Source: Paragonimus westermani (taxonomy: Eukaryota; Platyhelminthes; Trematoda; Plagiorchiida; Troglotrematidae). From it: 64,000 nt of DNA. Below, one piece after another: positions 1-9,320 of the stretch (position 1 is the stretch's first letter; the number at the start of each line of letters is the position of its first letter). The notes beneath the pieces were generated by a model. It saw only the letters and a program-made list of their open reading frames with translations, made no database searches and had not been told where the DNA came from. The position numbers and the translations under genes were made by a program. The DNA lies in the NCBI GenBank assembly GCA_008508345.1, contig QNGE01003555.1, positions 17,325 to 81,324 of the forward strand. Reading direction: 5' to 3'.

Positions 1-59
1 AACTGACTGGATCCGGGTAGATTGGGTCCCCAGCCTCGAACCCGTGTACAAATCGCTAA

Positions 60-500
60 AATCGCTGAAATCGCTGGCACAAGGTTGACCGACATGGAAT
101 ATGTAGATGAAACTGTCTAACGTAGCCTCTCTGCCGAAGACATGCAGACCATATTGGTCAAATGAATAACCAGAATAGCTGGTATGAAATGCGCTTTCCC
201 TCTCAAAATGAAAACTGCTACTCTGAAATCAGGGCACTCCCAGCCCTACGTTCTTTATCACAGGCCGTCCGGCTGGGAATGCTGACAGTTTCACGTACCT
301 GGTAACACTATCTCGTCAATTCTTGATAGTTTATGAGATACGGTCGATGATAGAAAAGATCTTTGCCAGTCTTCGTCATCTATGGTGTTGAAACGACGTC
401 CAGTCATCGTTGAAAGGAATCCCTAGCAGTATACTGGAACACTCAGTCGTTCCGTGGATGATCTATGAGTGTTCCTTTTAGAACACTTACTGAACTTCGT
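60..500 (+). pseudogene. RTE-clade LINE reverse transcriptase relic (3' part)
   Basis: Reading + across several stops gives LTDMEYVDET, then AEDMQTIL and GMKCAFPLKMK, which match the order of the RTE-type RT catalytic block (LTDxEYADD), the following EDMQ helix and the GMxFAxxKCK segment. Further on, in a shifted frame, FASLRHLWC followed by NDV and SLKG matches the conserved tail seen in trematode RTE elements. The catalytic YADD is YVDE here and stop codons interrupt each segment, so it cannot make an active enzyme. The upstream part lies outside the window. It is the same clade as the longer copy at 10440-13162. Confidence 0.7.
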
Positions 501-708
501 TAAATGTAATTTCTGCGTATTATTTCGCGGGCACAAAAGCTAATAAAAATAATATACACCTTTTCTTTTTACCCACAAACCTGTCGGCTGACCTGCACCG
601 CCCATGTAAATTTTGTTTTATTGAACCACTTCACAGTGATGGTGACGGCGCAAGCCGATTGATTTCGGCCTTCATGTCACATTCATTCCATCAGCTTTCC
701 AGTTTTTC
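501..708. other. No recognised feature
   Basis: Short AT-rich spacer between two transposon relics; nothing recognisable on either strand. Confidence 0.5.
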
Positions 709-1325
709 GTGTACGAAAGGGAATGCACTCCCCTTGTTGCTTACATCGTTACGAGGAAAATGAGCACTGGGGGGTCGAAAAGGCTGAGGGGTTGTTCGCG
801 TGCTAACGTTTACCGTTTGGCTGAATTAGCGCGTCAGGAGCGTTCTGGGGAAGCTGTACAACACTCACGGCTATTGTTGCGGAGGAGGTTCAGCTGATTC
901 CTCCAGTTCTGCAACACTGTCAGGGTGAGCGATCGTTGTGATGTGATCTTAAAAATTTAGACGAACGTCCACTTGTAACCACTTCGGTCGTAGAAAGTGT
1001 CGAGGGAGATTACTTAACGGAAGCAAGGTCCGCTGATTGCGCTCTTCAGTCTTCCGCTTCGGCGATCACTCCGGCAGCGATGACAAGAGATCTCTATGGC
1101 GCGGGATGCAGGTATATGACAGTGTCATTCAACACTGTTGCTATCATCGTTGTAGAAGATGTCGCTACGAACGAGAGGAAGAGGACACCCGCAGAAGTTG
1201 TTCGCGCGATTGCTGTGGAGGCCCGCCTGTCTTTAAAAGCCGTCGGCATCATGCTCAGTCATTTAAGGGAAGTGTTTCCTCAGTTGCCGTCGGATGCACG
1301 TACTCTGTTAAGGACACCACGGTAG
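709..1325 (+). pseudogene. Relic of an unclassified transposon-encoded protein
   Basis: Two coding-like blocks lie close together. The first, around 760-897, is basic (GGSKRLRGCSRANVYRLAEL). The second, 1080-1325, ends with LSLKAVGIMLSHLREV and then LPSDARTLLRTPR before a stop. From memory, a helix followed by LPxDARTLLxTPR recurs near the N-terminus of transposon-associated proteins in many invertebrates, between a basic region and the transposase core. No core domain follows here, so this would be a 5' fragment. Stops and a frame change separate the blocks. Assignment to a transposon superfamily is not possible from sequence alone. Confidence 0.35.
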
Positions 1326-1363
1326 TTTGCATGTACATTCGTTTAGGATGGGAAATATATTCC

Positions 1364-1700
1364 CCATAGATCGATGAATGATATTGTGTTATACGACATT
1401 GTAAATATATGTATATAGCCTACACACAACCCTAGCTGGTGCATGATGTATATATATATATATATATATGTATATACCATATGTACGTATATGTACCATG
1501 TATATTTATACACAAGATGGCGCTTACGTGTGCGTAACAAATGCTTTCGAGATTAACGATGACTGTGAACTCCATAGATCGATGAATGATGTAGTTTTAC
1601 GTTATTCTATACATATATATATATATGTATAGAATAACAGCTATAGCTGAAACCCAACTGCATTTGGCGCATTATATATATATACATATATATATAGCAT
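1364..1700. repeat. TA-rich duplicated unit of about 208 bp with microsatellites
   Basis: The 19-bp string CCATAGATCGATGAATGAT occurs at 1364-1382 and again at 1572-1590. Each copy is followed by a TA-rich tract (about 1445-1480, and 1606-1695) and by a related stretch (GCTGGTGCAT versus CATTTGGCGCAT), so the region looks like two diverged tandem copies of one unit. The second copy contains a perfect 38-bp palindrome at 1601-1638. ATTCATCAT at 1698-1706 is an inverted echo of the 19-mer. Confidence 0.6.
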
Positions 1701-1710
1701 TCATCATTTT

Positions 1711-2110
1711 AAGGTGTGCTTAATCTAAATTTTGAACCTAATGTGATCGTTTTTCACGGTATTCTCGGAGTTCTCTTTTTGTGTCTACGTGTGTGGCAAT
1801 CGTCAGTGTTTATCACCTTTCTTATGTAGTTTTAGTGACATCTATTTCTCTTCTCTTTATAGAGCGGTGAAATACCGGAGGACCTGCAAGTTACCCATCC
1901 CTCACCCTTTTTGTAATCCTCATTTGTCATTAAACTTTTCGTATTGCTCTCCCAGATTTCTGCTCTCATTTTGGGCGTGCTCCATATTCCGCTGTTCAGG
2001 CAACATACGACGTTGCATTTGGTGTTGATTTATTTTGCTGTAGGACCGTTTCCATATGTAATGCGTTCTGCAACGGCGTTGAGACCTATGGTTTACAGCT
2101 AATTACACCC
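1711..2110. other. No recognised feature
   Basis: Pyrimidine-rich sequence with short open frames but no family resemblance on either strand. Confidence 0.5.
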
Positions 2111-2112
2111 AT

Positions 2113-2304
2113 TTATGTCGTTTTAGGGATATTTTACGGCGAATCGGGATGATTTACGTCGATTTGGGGATATTTTACGGCGTTTCGGGATATTTCACGT
2201 CTATTTAGGGATATTTTACGGCGAATCTGGATAATTTACGTCGATTTAGGGGTAGTTTAAGGCGATTCGGGATAATTTACGTAGATTTAGGGATATTTTA
2301 CGGC
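2113..2304. repeat. 41-bp tandem repeat (about 4.6 copies)
   Basis: Successive units begin GATTT(A/G)GGGATATTTTACGG and end with (A/T)TTTACGTC, giving a 41-bp period. Each unit is itself two related halves of 20-21 bp (GGGATATTTTACGGC and GGGATAATTTACGTC), so the array probably arose from a shorter monomer. Copies differ by several substitutions, so it is not very young. Confidence 0.75.
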
Positions 2305-2483
2305 TTTGCTACAGTGGACAAAATGGACCAATGGGATTAAGTTTGCGCTACACATTTAGGGTAAGTTAGGGTTCTATGTGTCAAAAACGTAATTCATCCC
2401 TAACGCACGCTCGCATTGGTCAATGTAGAGCATATTGGGTTTTTGCGTAATTTATACCTAATTGTGCTAGCAGGGATACGTCC

Positions 2484-3131
2484 GTGGATGAGTGCACCCG
2501 GAATGTTATTAGAACACTACTGACGGATGAAGTGGCGGAAACAATAAACGGGAGAGGTGTAACCACTCATGTCTCCATTACCTCCACACTCCTGGCCGCA
2601 GTCATCGTTGGTATGTTCGATCACAAACAGTCATCACTTGTTAAATTCGATCACAAACAGTCATCACTTGTTAAATGTAGAATCCATTATGACAAAGGCT
2701 TACCCCGGCATATCGCACGCGGACGTCAAGGGAACCATTCAACGGTGGATTTAGAAGGCGGAATTTGGGGCAACGAAAGAAGCCGACGATCTCTTGATCG
2801 ACATCCTACTGTCGTTCCAATTATGTACCCGTCAGAGTCACGCATATTGCTGAAAATATTGCACTTAATACAAAGTATGAATGCCTATGTGCTTTTTACA
2901 TTGTTTCTAGTGAAGTGGAACATTGCGTCCTCGTTAGTGTTCGAGAATAGGTTTACGTTTAACGAAGTTGAGCTCCGTAGGAGATTAGAAATTGTGCGGC
3001 ATGTGATAAAGTCGCTTAATGGGGCTGCGTGCAATTTTTCCTCCCACCGTTTTCTGAGTGTTCCCGAACTGTCTACTTGGATTACTCAGGGATCACTTCG
3101 TAGCACGCTCAGGAAACAGTCGTGCTACTAG
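2484..3131 (+). other. Unrecognised 215-codon open frame with internal duplication
   Basis: The longest open frame in the window, but it has no ATG at its 5' end (it starts at a GTG) and no protein family resemblance that I can name. The product would carry a ten-residue tandem duplication (FDHKQSSLVK twice), caused by an exact 30-bp tandem repeat at 2616-2675. Codon use and neighbours (repeat array upstream, Gypsy relic downstream) suggest either a decayed element or a chance open frame rather than a host gene. Confidence 0.25.
2616..2675. repeat. Exact 30-bp tandem duplication
   Basis: Two identical adjacent copies, 2616-2645 and 2646-2675, each starting TTCGATCACAAACAG. The identity of the copies implies a recent event, and the length keeps the reading frame. 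Confidence 0.9.
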
Positions 3132-3719
3132 GGGTGGTACATGACGTGTATTTTGTCTCCTCCAGTTAGGCCACATCAAATCAAACAATGACGTATGCGG
3201 TGCGATCGTTCGCTAGCGTTTATTTCAAAACCCTCGGGAACTACAGGCAATTAATCAGTGAGTAACGTTGTAGAGCATGCGGTGTTAGGGTTACATGCTC
3301 CGTATGCCATCTAAGCATTTACCGCACGGAACATAGTACTGAGGCCACCAGCCGTTTGTCAAAACCGCAAGATTGTGAAACAACGATGTATTCACGGAAT
3401 GTGAATGTCACGACTGACCCACTGAGTAAAGTTGGTAGGAGTCACCTGGTAGACTGGGGTCCTCGTGGTCGGCCAAATCGTCGGTTAGAACCGGCATTCG
3501 ATATCGCAATGCTCCATGATCAATGGCGTGCTCGTATTCGTACCATTTCTGATCCCTCCGCTCGGTCCTACTTTTCCCAGTTTCTTCCCACTCTAGTGAA
3601 GTTTCCTTCCGGAATCTTCCACACTACTGTTGCGATGAGCCTTAGCCCGAGCCACAGTACCGTCTGGTCAGGCTCAAGGCTGATGTAAGTGAATGAGTTC
3701 ACTGTCTGCATATTTCGCA
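3132..3719. other. No recognised feature
   Basis: A 110-codon open frame at 3356-3688 is present but resembles nothing I can name. It may be flank or decayed internal sequence of the Gypsy relic that follows. Confidence 0.4.
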
Positions 3720-4205
3720 ACTCACATTCCATCCCTGAACCGTATTACGGTGTTGCTCACCACGCTATTGCAAAAGGTTTCCCAACCGTTGCCCGACCTG
3801 GTTGACTCACACTTTTTGGATACTTGATGCATGTCTTAAACATGATGCCCAAACTTCCTCTGAAACATGCGTATCACCACTGATCGCAGACTTCGGCTTA
3901 AATCAGCCTTGTTCCATAGGCTGAACTCTCCGTTAGGTGGCAGTCGCACCACAAAAGCGTATTATCCGGCTTCAAACGGCGTCGAACTACTCTATGGACA
4001 ACTGAAAGCAGCAGTTACTATCCCCTCCTCTGATACTGTTTTGCCATACTGCTTATTTACTGTTCTACTTAGCATCCGCAGTACAGTAAAGGGAAGGATT
4101 TGGTCCCGTCTGGTATCACTCATATTATTTGGAGAGATGTTGATTGACGAGAGAACAACCAGCAAAATCGACCCACGTTACACAGCTGAAGCGCGATGCA
4201 CATGA
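3720..4205 (+). pseudogene. Gypsy-type LTR retrotransposon integrase relic
   Basis: From 3867 the frame reads TTDRRLRLKSALFHRL, then SRTTKAYYPASNG and LYGQLKAAV, matching the integrase core around the second catalytic Asp (TDxGxxF) and the TTAYHPxxNGxVERxHRxLK block that carries the catalytic Glu. VLPYCLFTVLLSIRST and LILFGE follow as expected for trematode Gypsy integrases (LGIRxTxK, ELVFGE). The VER(F/W)HR segment reads VELLYGQ, so the Glu environment is altered, and the frame is interrupted upstream. No LTRs were found. Only a fragment of an LTR retrotransposon pol gene is present. Confidence 0.75.
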
Positions 4206-4210
4206 GGTGG

Positions 4211-4809
4211 CTCAGCCGACTACAATACGCTGTGAATGGCTTCCGTACAAAGGACGTATGTTATATTGATATTACGCACTCCACCCACTTAAATAAATAA
4301 AGATTTAATATCCTTTGGTTGTTGCATTATAGAGTGATCTGAGGAGCTCTGTGGGGAAGAATTCGTTTCTACTGATATAGTCGGTTTCGTCTTGAAAACT
4401 GGGCAGAGCCGAATTTGATGCACAACTGTGTAAAGCTAACGTGGATAAGTATCCTCACAACAGGCTAACCCCTTTTTAGATGCCACTGACGACCTACTGA
4501 CGTCTGCAGAGGTTATCCCACAAAGTTGGAATAAAATATCCAGTTTTGTAATACGAAGGTTTCAAGATGTCAAATACCGGCATGTTAAACGAACTGCTAG
4601 AAAACGACGAGAAAATGGATTCAGCGATAGTGTATGGACTGCCTCTAACTCCAGAGGTTCTATCCTCACACCACTCAGTTGTATTTAATGTGGAGACCAC
4701 AGAAATGATGCTTTTCACTCCACCCCACTATCCTTTTCTTACCATGTCTGAGCTCGAGCCATCCACCACAGGTTCGGACGGAAATTTCTTAGCTGCGCAC
4801 TGAAGAGTC
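4211..4809 (+). other. Probable 5' extension of LINE relic; weak
   Basis: The open frame 4567-4803 lies directly upstream of recognisable LINE reverse transcriptase and is likely the linker between endonuclease and RT, but no motif supports this. 4211-4480 shows nothing recognisable. Confidence 0.25.
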
Positions 4810-5590
4810 ACTCGACTTCGATCAAATTACCACTGCTGTCTTGCGAATTTGTGCCGAGGAATTATCTCAGCCTCTCCTGATTCTGTTTAAACATTCCGTA
4901 TCTTTACAGCGGCCTCCAAAATCATCCCGTCGCTATGCCCATATACAAAAGAGGATCTCATATGTAAGCTTCCAACAATCTGCCACTTACTTTGCTACCT
5001 ATCATTTCTAATTATTTGGAAGCCTGATTGGTAACTAGCCTGGAAATGGTCTGGAATCCACTCATCTGTTTACCAGTGAGAAACCTAGATTCCGAAAATG
5101 GTTGCTGATGACTGGACCAGAGCAGTCCACCTTGGGCCGGAGGTTAACGTGATTTTCCTAGATTTCATCAAAACTTTCCGTAGACTAAGTCGCAAAGTGC
5201 TCATCAAAATCTCCCATCGTGTAGAATTATGGGAGATATACGGCTGAGGTCGTGTGACTACCTACAGTCACGCTCGTGTGGTTCGCATGCACACTCGCGC
5301 ACATTCATAGTGGACACTTCTGCTGACGTACCACATGGTTCCATCTCAGACCCTTTGTTATTTGCTCTTTTTCAGTGACCAACAGTCAGCTGCCCCATCG
5401 ACATATGCAGTTGACTAAAATACAACGGTACATGTCTTCGCCATCGGACGGAAAACAACTCTGACTTGATCTGGAGAAACCGGTTGGACGGGCAATAATG
5501 GGCCGCCTGTTGTTTCCCCGTTCGAGGTGCAAACTTCTCCAGCCGGGTCATATGTTTGAAGTACTCAACAGATTGCGTAGCCATGAGTTA
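4810..5590 (+). pseudogene. CR1/Jockey-like LINE reverse transcriptase relic A
   Basis: Fragments appear in the family order in changing frames. ICAEELSQPLLILFKHS matches the PxxLxxCAxELAxPLxxLFN block, followed by PIYKRGSH (the PIYKKGSR motif). VNVIFLDFIKTFRRLS is box A, where the catalytic Asp is in FLDF and the usual AFDR is TFRR. VPHGSISDPLLFALF corresponds to VPQGSxLGPLLF. LDLEKPVGRAIMG and RCKLLQPGH correspond to the DLDxLxxWxxxW and KCKxMHxG region. Several stops and frame changes make it non-functional. It ends just before a second, independent LINE relic on the same strand. Confidence 0.7.
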
Positions 5591-5829
5591 ATTCGCATGA
5601 ACACGGGAAACAGTCTCAATACATTATTCATCCAAAACCCCCACCTTTCCTAAAAATTGGGGACTATTTGTCTAGTGTGTAAGTTGTCACTTAGGTATTC
5701 CCATCTGACTTTTCGGTTCTCTTCATTAGGATCTGTCCGGAACAGTGTTCGGATCATTTGTCAGACCGATCTTCGAAATTAACGTGAAATAGCGCACCCC
5801 ACAGTTTCCAAAGGGCGGACTTTGCCTCG
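5591..5829. other. Spacer between LINE relics
   Basis: No recognisable sequence. Confidence 0.4.
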
Positions 5830-7135
5830 AGGTGGCACAACGGCGATCAACGAAACGACCATGGTCATTGCATGATCCTACATATCTCGAATGCAGCAAC
5901 CCCCTACAGCTGTTATTTATTAATTACAAGCAACTGCGGAACGGTGACCTTGCCTGCATGTTTCGTATATTGAACAACTCGGTGAGAGGCAGCACGGATT
6001 CTGGAGAGGGCATTCCTGTTTGACTAACCCCCTGTCTGTCAGAGAGCGAAGAATGGAAGGTAGAGCTAATAGCAAGACTCTAGACGTGGTGTTTATCGAC
6101 CTCATCAGAGTTTTCGATAGATTGCCACATAACCAATTGCTCACCAAGCTGTTAGCGTACGCTGTCAGCTCGCTGATAACAAACTGGATAGCAGACTTCC
6201 TCCATGACTGAATGGCTGACTGCCCAAAGCGGTGTGCCACAAGGGTCACTGCTCGGACCCTTGTAGTTTTTGGTTTTCGTCAATGATCTATTGGACCCGT
6301 TGCAATTATCTACCCTCGTTTACGCTGGTGATATGAAGATGTGGAGGGCAGTCTCTTTAGGTAAGGATAGTGAAATATTACTACAGGACTTGGACACAAT
6401 ATCAGCATGGACAGTTCAATGGAGGTTGCTTCTAAATCCACAGAAGGACTCCTTTATGCACGTGGGAGATGTCAGGAGTGTCAGGACATATTATGTTGGA
6501 GATCACTTGTTAACACAGTGTAACACCGAACGAGACCTCAGGGTGGTTATATCAGACACCCTCAAAATACAAGCCCACACCACCCAGGCCTGCGTTAAAG
6601 CTAGAAAGGTGTTTTGGGCTATCCACCGGTCTTTTTCTAAAGTTTCCAGGGAGGTTTGTTTACTATTCTTTTCTCATGTTTGTTCGAAATGGGATTACGG
6701 CCACGTCGAAGTGTTCCCGTGTAGACAAAATGAGATATCTCAACTTGAAAGAGTACAGAGGATAGTCACGCATATGGTGGTCGGGACGGGAGGTCTCCTA
6801 TAACGGGCGGCCAGAGTATCTGAACATATGTTCCCAGAGTTATCGGCGACTCCGCAGTGACCGTATTGTGATTCGGCGCATTTTGCGAGGTGACATGGAC
6901 AGGGAACTCAGAACAGATTTCTCCATCCGAAATGAACACAGATTCCGGGGCCACTCCCTCATGATTCCCATGAAGCGACCGCAACAACTTCACTTTGTAT
7001 TTTGTCTGTCTCGACGGGCCGTCAATAGCTGGAATGCGCTACCAATGTAGGTGATACTAGCACCCAATAATGTGATCTTTAAACGGCTCCCGGATGCGTA
7101 TATGGTGGCGCGCTCGGAGCAAAAGGATAGTTGAC
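5830..7135 (+). pseudogene. CR1/Jockey-like LINE reverse transcriptase relic B (to C-terminus)
   Basis: Box A reads DVVFIDLIRVFDRLPHNQLL (6085-6145). The GVPQGSLLGPL motif at about 6230-6268 is followed by an in-frame TAG and then FLVFVNDL. The catalytic YADD is YAGD (codons 6321-6332), replacing the first of the paired Asp residues. Then come LLLNPQKDSFMHVG, the ERDLRVVISD block, the KARKVFWAIHRSF helix and ISQLERVQRIVTHMV, ending with RRILRGDMDREL and NSWNALPM followed by an APNNVIFKRL tail. This is the complete C-terminal architecture of CR1/Jockey-type ORF2. A mutated active site, stops and frameshifts mark it as dead. Confidence 0.85.
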
Positions 7136-7862
7136 GCCCTGTTGATTCCGGCGTCGAGACGTTCAGTGAAGAGGCTCACGCAGTCGGCGACTCCTACCTT
7201 CTATCAGTGAAGGGCGAACAAAAACTCTCGTTGTTAAATGTGGCATTCAACATTACAGAATGACACTTGCCCACAACTTCTTGCTTTTATTTAAATTTCT
7301 TGGCGTCAGAACATTCTTTTGTGTTTTTGTGCGTTGTGTAGTTTTTAGCTTATCATTTGGTGCATCTTGGTGTCAACGATATCAAGTTCTCACATGTGGA
7401 GGTCGTCAGCATGTAACACGCCACCCCTCGAACTAAGAATGATATATATGTGAATTTTATTGAATACTCCAGTTTGTTTTCTGTTTCAGTATGTAATATG
7501 ACGACAGGTGTCGTTGTGACGTCATCAAGGTGCTTATTGTCATACGGTATGCTAAACCACATGGACTATCCAAACCTAGACAGGCAGTTGTTATTGTATC
7601 ATCTGAAGGCCCAATATAGCGGAACTATACCGCTGTAGCAACTCGCAGTGATCCTGTGAATCACACCCATGTATGTGGTAGTGCGTTTGTGTATTTAAAC
7701 TTCGTTTATTAGGGTGTTAGGAATGCTCATTGACCGTGGGACATCGTTTTGGTGATGTGCAAGAAACAAGATCTGTTCATCGAGCGTTATTGAACCGTTT
7801 TCTGAATTGCACCTTGTCGTTGCTCTCAGCTCGCCGTTTTATACATTTTTCACCCAGATCTC
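7136..7862. other. Upstream region of ArfGAP gene
   Basis: No recognisable repeat or coding family. It presumably contains the promoter and 5' UTR of the gene starting at 7863. A pyrimidine-rich stretch ending TTTTTCACCCAG at 7859 could be a splice acceptor for a non-coding 5' exon. Confidence 0.35.
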
Positions 7863-8544
7863 ATGATGGATTATCGTTTGGAATTGATGAAGCTTGTGCG
7901 CGAGCCTAGTAACTCGTTCTGCGCCGATTGTGGCGAACCACGCACGTGTTCATTTTGTGATCGAATAATGTTTTTACTGTCATACTCAGGACCTCTTTGG
8001 GCATCATGGAATTTGGGTGTTTTTCTGTGTCTCCGGTGCGCTGCACTGCATCGAAAGTTGGGCACGCATGTGTCAAAAGTGAAGTCGCTGCAGTTGGATT
8101 CGTGGACAAGTGTGCAATTTCAGGTAGCTCTGTTTGATTTTCATGCACGAGTTCCTTCTTTCCTCTTTTGTCCTAACAGACACTGAGTCAGAGTAGCAAC
8201 GTGCAGAGTAGACGAATTTTTGAAGCAACTTTGCCGGAAAGTTTTATTCGACCAGAAAAAGAGGCTGCCTTGGAAGCATTTATACGTGCTAAGTATGAAC
8301 GGAAAGCGTTTGTCAGATCATCTTCAGGCAAGAACTTGCAGACACCAACTGCAGAAACGGATCAGAAGATCAGTTCCAATCTACCTCAGGGTATGTTTCT
8401 GCCTTTGTCTCGATCTCTTTTCAGATTTGATTGAGTTCGAAAATGTGATTGACGAGCGTTTCCCACATTCGCCGTCCCCATTTCTCATTCGAGACCACAA
8501 CTCCCTTCCTGTGTCTTTGCATGAACCACCTGTCCGCGTTTCAG
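7863..8544 (+). CDS. SMAP-like ArfGAP zinc-finger protein (exons 1-4)
   Basis: GTPase-activating protein for Arf small GTPases. SMAP proteins act in clathrin-dependent membrane traffic in the cytosol and on vesicles. Exons by splice sites and phase: 7863-7941, 7990-8123, 8180-8390, 8425-8544. After removing intron 1 the zinc finger is C-x2-C-x16-C-x2-C: FCADC, then PLWASWNLGVFLCLRCAALH and RKLGTHVSKVKSLQLDSWT. The HR of ALHRKLG carries the conserved Arg finger. Exon 3 continues with IFEATLPESFIRP and FIRAKYERK, the end of the ArfGAP domain as in SMAP1/2. Exon 4 (DLIEFE) could hold a clathrin-box-like motif. Intron 1 (48 nt) has GC-AG ends; the others are GT-AG (56 and 34 nt). The ATG at 7863 was chosen because it gives the usual short lead before the finger. 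The 3' end is uncertain (see 8603-9320). Confidence 0.85.
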
Positions 8545-8602
8545 GTACGTTTTAGTGTATGTTTAATTTTCTGATCGTTTCGAATTGAAGTTTCTCCCTC
8601 AG

Positions 8603-8658
8603 CCTGTAATCAAAATTCGATTAAAACACTCCTGAGGAAGGCCACCAGAGGTGGTTGA
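8603..8658 (+). CDS. ArfGAP gene, possible terminal exon (model A)
   Basis: Exon 4 ends in phase 1 at a GTACGT donor (8545). A strong acceptor, TTTCTCCCTCAG, ends at 8602, which would make a 58-nt intron like the others. The reading continues for about 18 residues, ending LLRKATRGG and a stop at 8656-8658. These residues are encoded by the 5' end of the hammerhead-bearing insertion, so in this model the transposon supplies the C-terminus and the stop codon. The competing model skips it and uses 8964-9320. Confidence 0.35.
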
Positions 8659-8668
8659 AACGTAGAGT
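8628..8668 (+). ncRNA. Type I hammerhead ribozyme (minimal helix III)
   Basis: All conserved core parts are present in order. Stem I 5' ACTC (8628-8631) is followed by CTGAGGA (8632-8638). Stem II is GCCACC-AGA-GGTGGT (8641-8655, five Watson-Crick pairs plus one G-T). Then come GAAA, the helix III nucleotides ACGT with no loop, cleavage triplet GTA (8662-8664), and stem I 3' GAGT (8665-8668), fully complementary to ACTC. A helix III this short is typical of hammerheads described in Penelope-like retroelements, which may act as dimers. Predicted cleavage is after 8664. Whether it is transcribed or active cannot be seen. Confidence 0.6.
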
Positions 8669-8963
8669 ATTACAACTTGCTCGTAACGTTGTGATATTCT
8701 CAATCCGTTTATCAGTAACACGCTAAACACGACACCCAAACTGTTTGACTTCCTTCGTACTAAATTTGGTGCGGATATCCTACAATAATCGAATTCCGTT
8801 TTGCGGTAAAACAAGCTCAATTACAGGCTCTTGTCCGCTCATCGTCTCCCAGGCTCATTGCTAAGAGGGTTTCAAGTTTATTTGTTGAGTTAACTCGTCA
8901 CCTTCACGTTTTGGTCAGTAATTTTCTACATTGTAATACCGCTGGTGGTGAATTAGGCTTTAG

Positions 8964-9320
8964 AATTGAAATCGGAAAACATGAACACCAAACTGCTAGA
9001 GTCTATGTGAGGGACGTTTGACCCAGAAGTCAGTAGCTCGGAACCAAATGACGTGTATGTAGGTTTTTCTGTAAGCACAAACCTGTGTATATACATCAAT
9101 GACCATTGGCTTGACGAGATGGCGCTATCCATGGAGCTACCGCAATGCTTATGTGCTAACCGTTTTGTTTTGTAGCTGGAAATTTGACTGGTCCATCCCC
9201 AACACTTACTGCCCACTCCAAAATCATTGTCCAGTGAAACAATTTATCACACACGGAAGTCCTCCTCCTGCAAAAAAGACTACTCTCGTCCGATTCGGTG
9301 GAGCTTCCGTGGATATTTGA
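8964..9320 (+). CDS. ArfGAP gene, possible 3' exons (model B)
   Basis: An alternative 3' end has consistent phases: exon 8964-9006 (acceptor GGCTTTAG, donor GTGAGG) and exon 9176-9320 (acceptor TTTTGTTTTGTAG, stop TGA at 9318-9320). Joined to exon 4 this gives 243 residues in all. The tail includes ELKSENMNTKLLES, loosely like the short MxKESIL motif of SMAP C-termini, and ends LVRFGGASVDI. The evidence is phase agreement and splice-site quality only; the C-terminus of SMAP proteins is poorly conserved. Confidence 0.35.

Larger units (their letters stand above)
8601..8829. mobile_element. 229-bp non-autonomous insertion with inverted ends
   Basis: The segment is bounded by AGCCTGTAAT (8601-8610) and its exact reverse complement at 8820-8829. 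A second pair, AATTCGATTA (8614-8623) and its complement (8786-8795), lies inside. Within it is a complete hammerhead motif (8628-8668) of the kind reported in Penelope-like elements, so this is probably a short PLE-derived or retrozyme-like unit lying in the ArfGAP gene. No target-site duplication was recognised. Confidence 0.5.

Noticed and set aside
2340..2380. Telomere-like TTAGGG strings
   Set aside because: Only two or three imperfect units; no array.
2484..3131. Protein-coding host gene
   Set aside because: Open for 215 codons but no ATG at the 5' end, no family resemblance and repeats on both sides; kept only as an unassigned open frame.
7946..7989. Conventional GT-AG version of ArfGAP intron 1
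   Set aside because: Removal of 44 nt shifts the frame and destroys the zinc finger.
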